Assembly: GCA_903918705.1 (NCBI GenBank)
Contig: CAIXFP010000139.1
Coordinates: forward strand, 1-5,287
DNA length: 5,287 nt
Direction of reading: 5' to 3'
Source of the DNA: an uncultured Pseudomonadota bacterium
GTDB taxonomy: Bacteria; Pseudomonadota; Gammaproteobacteria; Burkholderiales; Thiobacillaceae
Every line of letters begins with the position of its first letter. Position 1 is the first letter of the stretch. Below the pieces are notes generated by a model, which did not search any database, was not told where the DNA came from, and saw only the letters and a list, made by a program, of their open reading frames with translations. Below, piece by piece: positions 4,550 through 5,287 of this stretch. The position numbers were made by a program, and so were the translations under genes.

Positions 4550-5287
4550 ATGTCCGTCATCCGGCTTCAGGAACACCAACAAAACCGTCTGGATTGGCTG
4601 ATCCAGACCGTTTACACCGCCTGGCGCATGTTCGTGAAGAACGAGCTGACCAACCATGCCGCGGCCACCGCCTTCTATTTCCTCCTCTCCGCCGCGCCCC
4701 TGGTGCTGCTGCTCACCTACGGCGCCCAGTACCTGGCCAAGCTGGCGGAAACCTCCACTCCGGCGAGCATGCTGCTGGCCGCGCTGTACGACCAGTTCCA
4801 GATGGATCGCCTGGCCGACCTGGGTTTCATCCCGAAGAAAACCGCCCTCAGCGCCGGGGGGGTCGGTTTGTTGACCCTGTTGCTGTCCTCGCGTGGGCTG
4901 GTCAACGCCCTGCAGAGCGCGTTCCGGGTGATTTTTCCCGACGAGGCCAAGCGCCACTTCGTCTTCAACTGGACCCTGCCGCTCATCATCATTCCCGTGG
5001 CCTTCGCCCTGGTGGGAATCACCATCGCGAGCCAGGCCCTCATCAGCTTTCTGGCCAGCGTGGACATTCTCGGTGCCGACCGCGGCGAGTTGCTCGGCAG
5101 CCTCAACCTGCTGCTGCGCGTCGGCCTGATCTGGGGCGTGATCTACCTGGTCCTGCGGCGGATGCCATTGCGCCGCCCACCGGTGATCTCCACCCTGGTC
5201 GTCAGCGGTCTGGCCACCCTCACCTGGGGTCTGCTCTACATCGGCTTCGGCCATTACTACCGGGTCGAGAAGTACCAGGCGGTGTAC
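4550..5287 (+). CDS. YihY/BrkB family inner membrane protein, partial at right edge
   Basis: The frame is open from ATG at 4550 to the window end, giving 246 residues with no stop. It matches the YihY/BrkB (UPF0761) family of polytopic inner-membrane proteins, sometimes labelled ribonuclease BN in error. The N-terminal block NHAAATAFYFLLSAAPLVLL (35-54) is the family hallmark. Hydrophobic segments follow at about 100-113, 141-162, 183-202 and 213-234, and the visible part ends in YYRVEKYQAVY, where relatives continue towards a last helix. Family members run from about 280 to over 400 residues, so the C-terminal end is missing. Function is unsettled, and a transporter role has been suggested. 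The gene is divergent from the operon with a 61-base gap. No strong Shine-Dalgarno precedes the ATG. Met27 (4628) is a less likely alternative start because it would remove the usual N-terminal helix. Confidence 0.9.
   Translation, partial: MSVIRLQEHQQNRLDWLIQTVYTAWRMFVKNELTNHAAATAFYFLLSAAPLVLLLTYGAQYLAKLAETSTPASMLLAALYDQFQMDRLADLGFIPKKTALSAGGVGLLTLLLSSRGLVNALQSAFRVIFPDEAKRHFVFNWTLPLIIIPVAFALVGITIASQALISFLASVDILGADRGELLGSLNLLLRVGLIWGVIYLVLRRMPLRRPPVISTLVVSGLATLTWGLLYIGFGHYYRVEKYQAVY

Noticed and set aside
4520..5254. Long open frame of 244 codons on the minus strand opposite the yihY-like gene
   Set aside because: The plus strand encodes a clear YihY/BrkB membrane protein over the same bases. 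The antisense product is Gln/Gly/Glu-rich with no family resemblance, as expected opposite hydrophobic GC-rich codons.

Overview
The window is GC-rich chromosomal DNA from a proteobacterium. Gene content and protein similarity point to a beta- or gammaproteobacterium, with Betaproteobacteria favoured (inference, no database search). Almost everything lies in one tightly packed minus-strand operon. In transcription order it reads: DUF1015-family protein (4488 to 3235), tsaB (3238 to 2576), rimI (2579 to 2115), a family 4 uracil-DNA glycosylase gene (2115 to 760), and lemA (752 to 153). The first three junctions overlap by 4, 4 and 1 bases. The last has a 7-base gap in which the glycosylase stop codon sits inside the lemA ribosome binding site. 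A divergent plus-strand gene, a YihY/BrkB-type membrane protein, starts at 4550 and runs off the right edge.

The most striking feature is inside the glycosylase gene. A complete REP-associated tyrosine transposase (RAYT, HUH/Y1 family), bracketed by inverted pairs of REP palindromes, sits at about 1343-2046 between the short N-terminal segment of the glycosylase and its catalytic core. The reading frame stays open through the host N-terminus, the first REP pair, the transposase, the second REP pair and the glycosylase core. The predicted product is a single 451-residue protein with the order UDG N-terminus, RAYT, UDG core. The transposase has no ATG and no stop of its own, and both REP pairs are translated as Ala/Pro/Gly-rich linkers. 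REP elements are normally extragenic, so an in-frame REP-RAYT island inside a DNA-repair gene is unusual.

At the left edge (1-43, plus strand) is a structure that fits domain VI and the 3' end of a group II intron: a GNRA-looped hairpin, a bulged A, and a terminal AT seven bases later. The rest of the intron would lie off the window. Bases 44-152, between this and the lemA stop, hold no gene that I can see, only a weak hairpin.

Functionally, the operon combines tRNA t6A formation (TsaB), ribosomal protein S18 acetylation (RimI), uracil repair, a LemA lipoprotein and an uncharacterised DUF1015 protein. tsaB-rimI-udg is a familiar proteobacterial neighbourhood. The genes probably share expression through translational coupling rather than one pathway.
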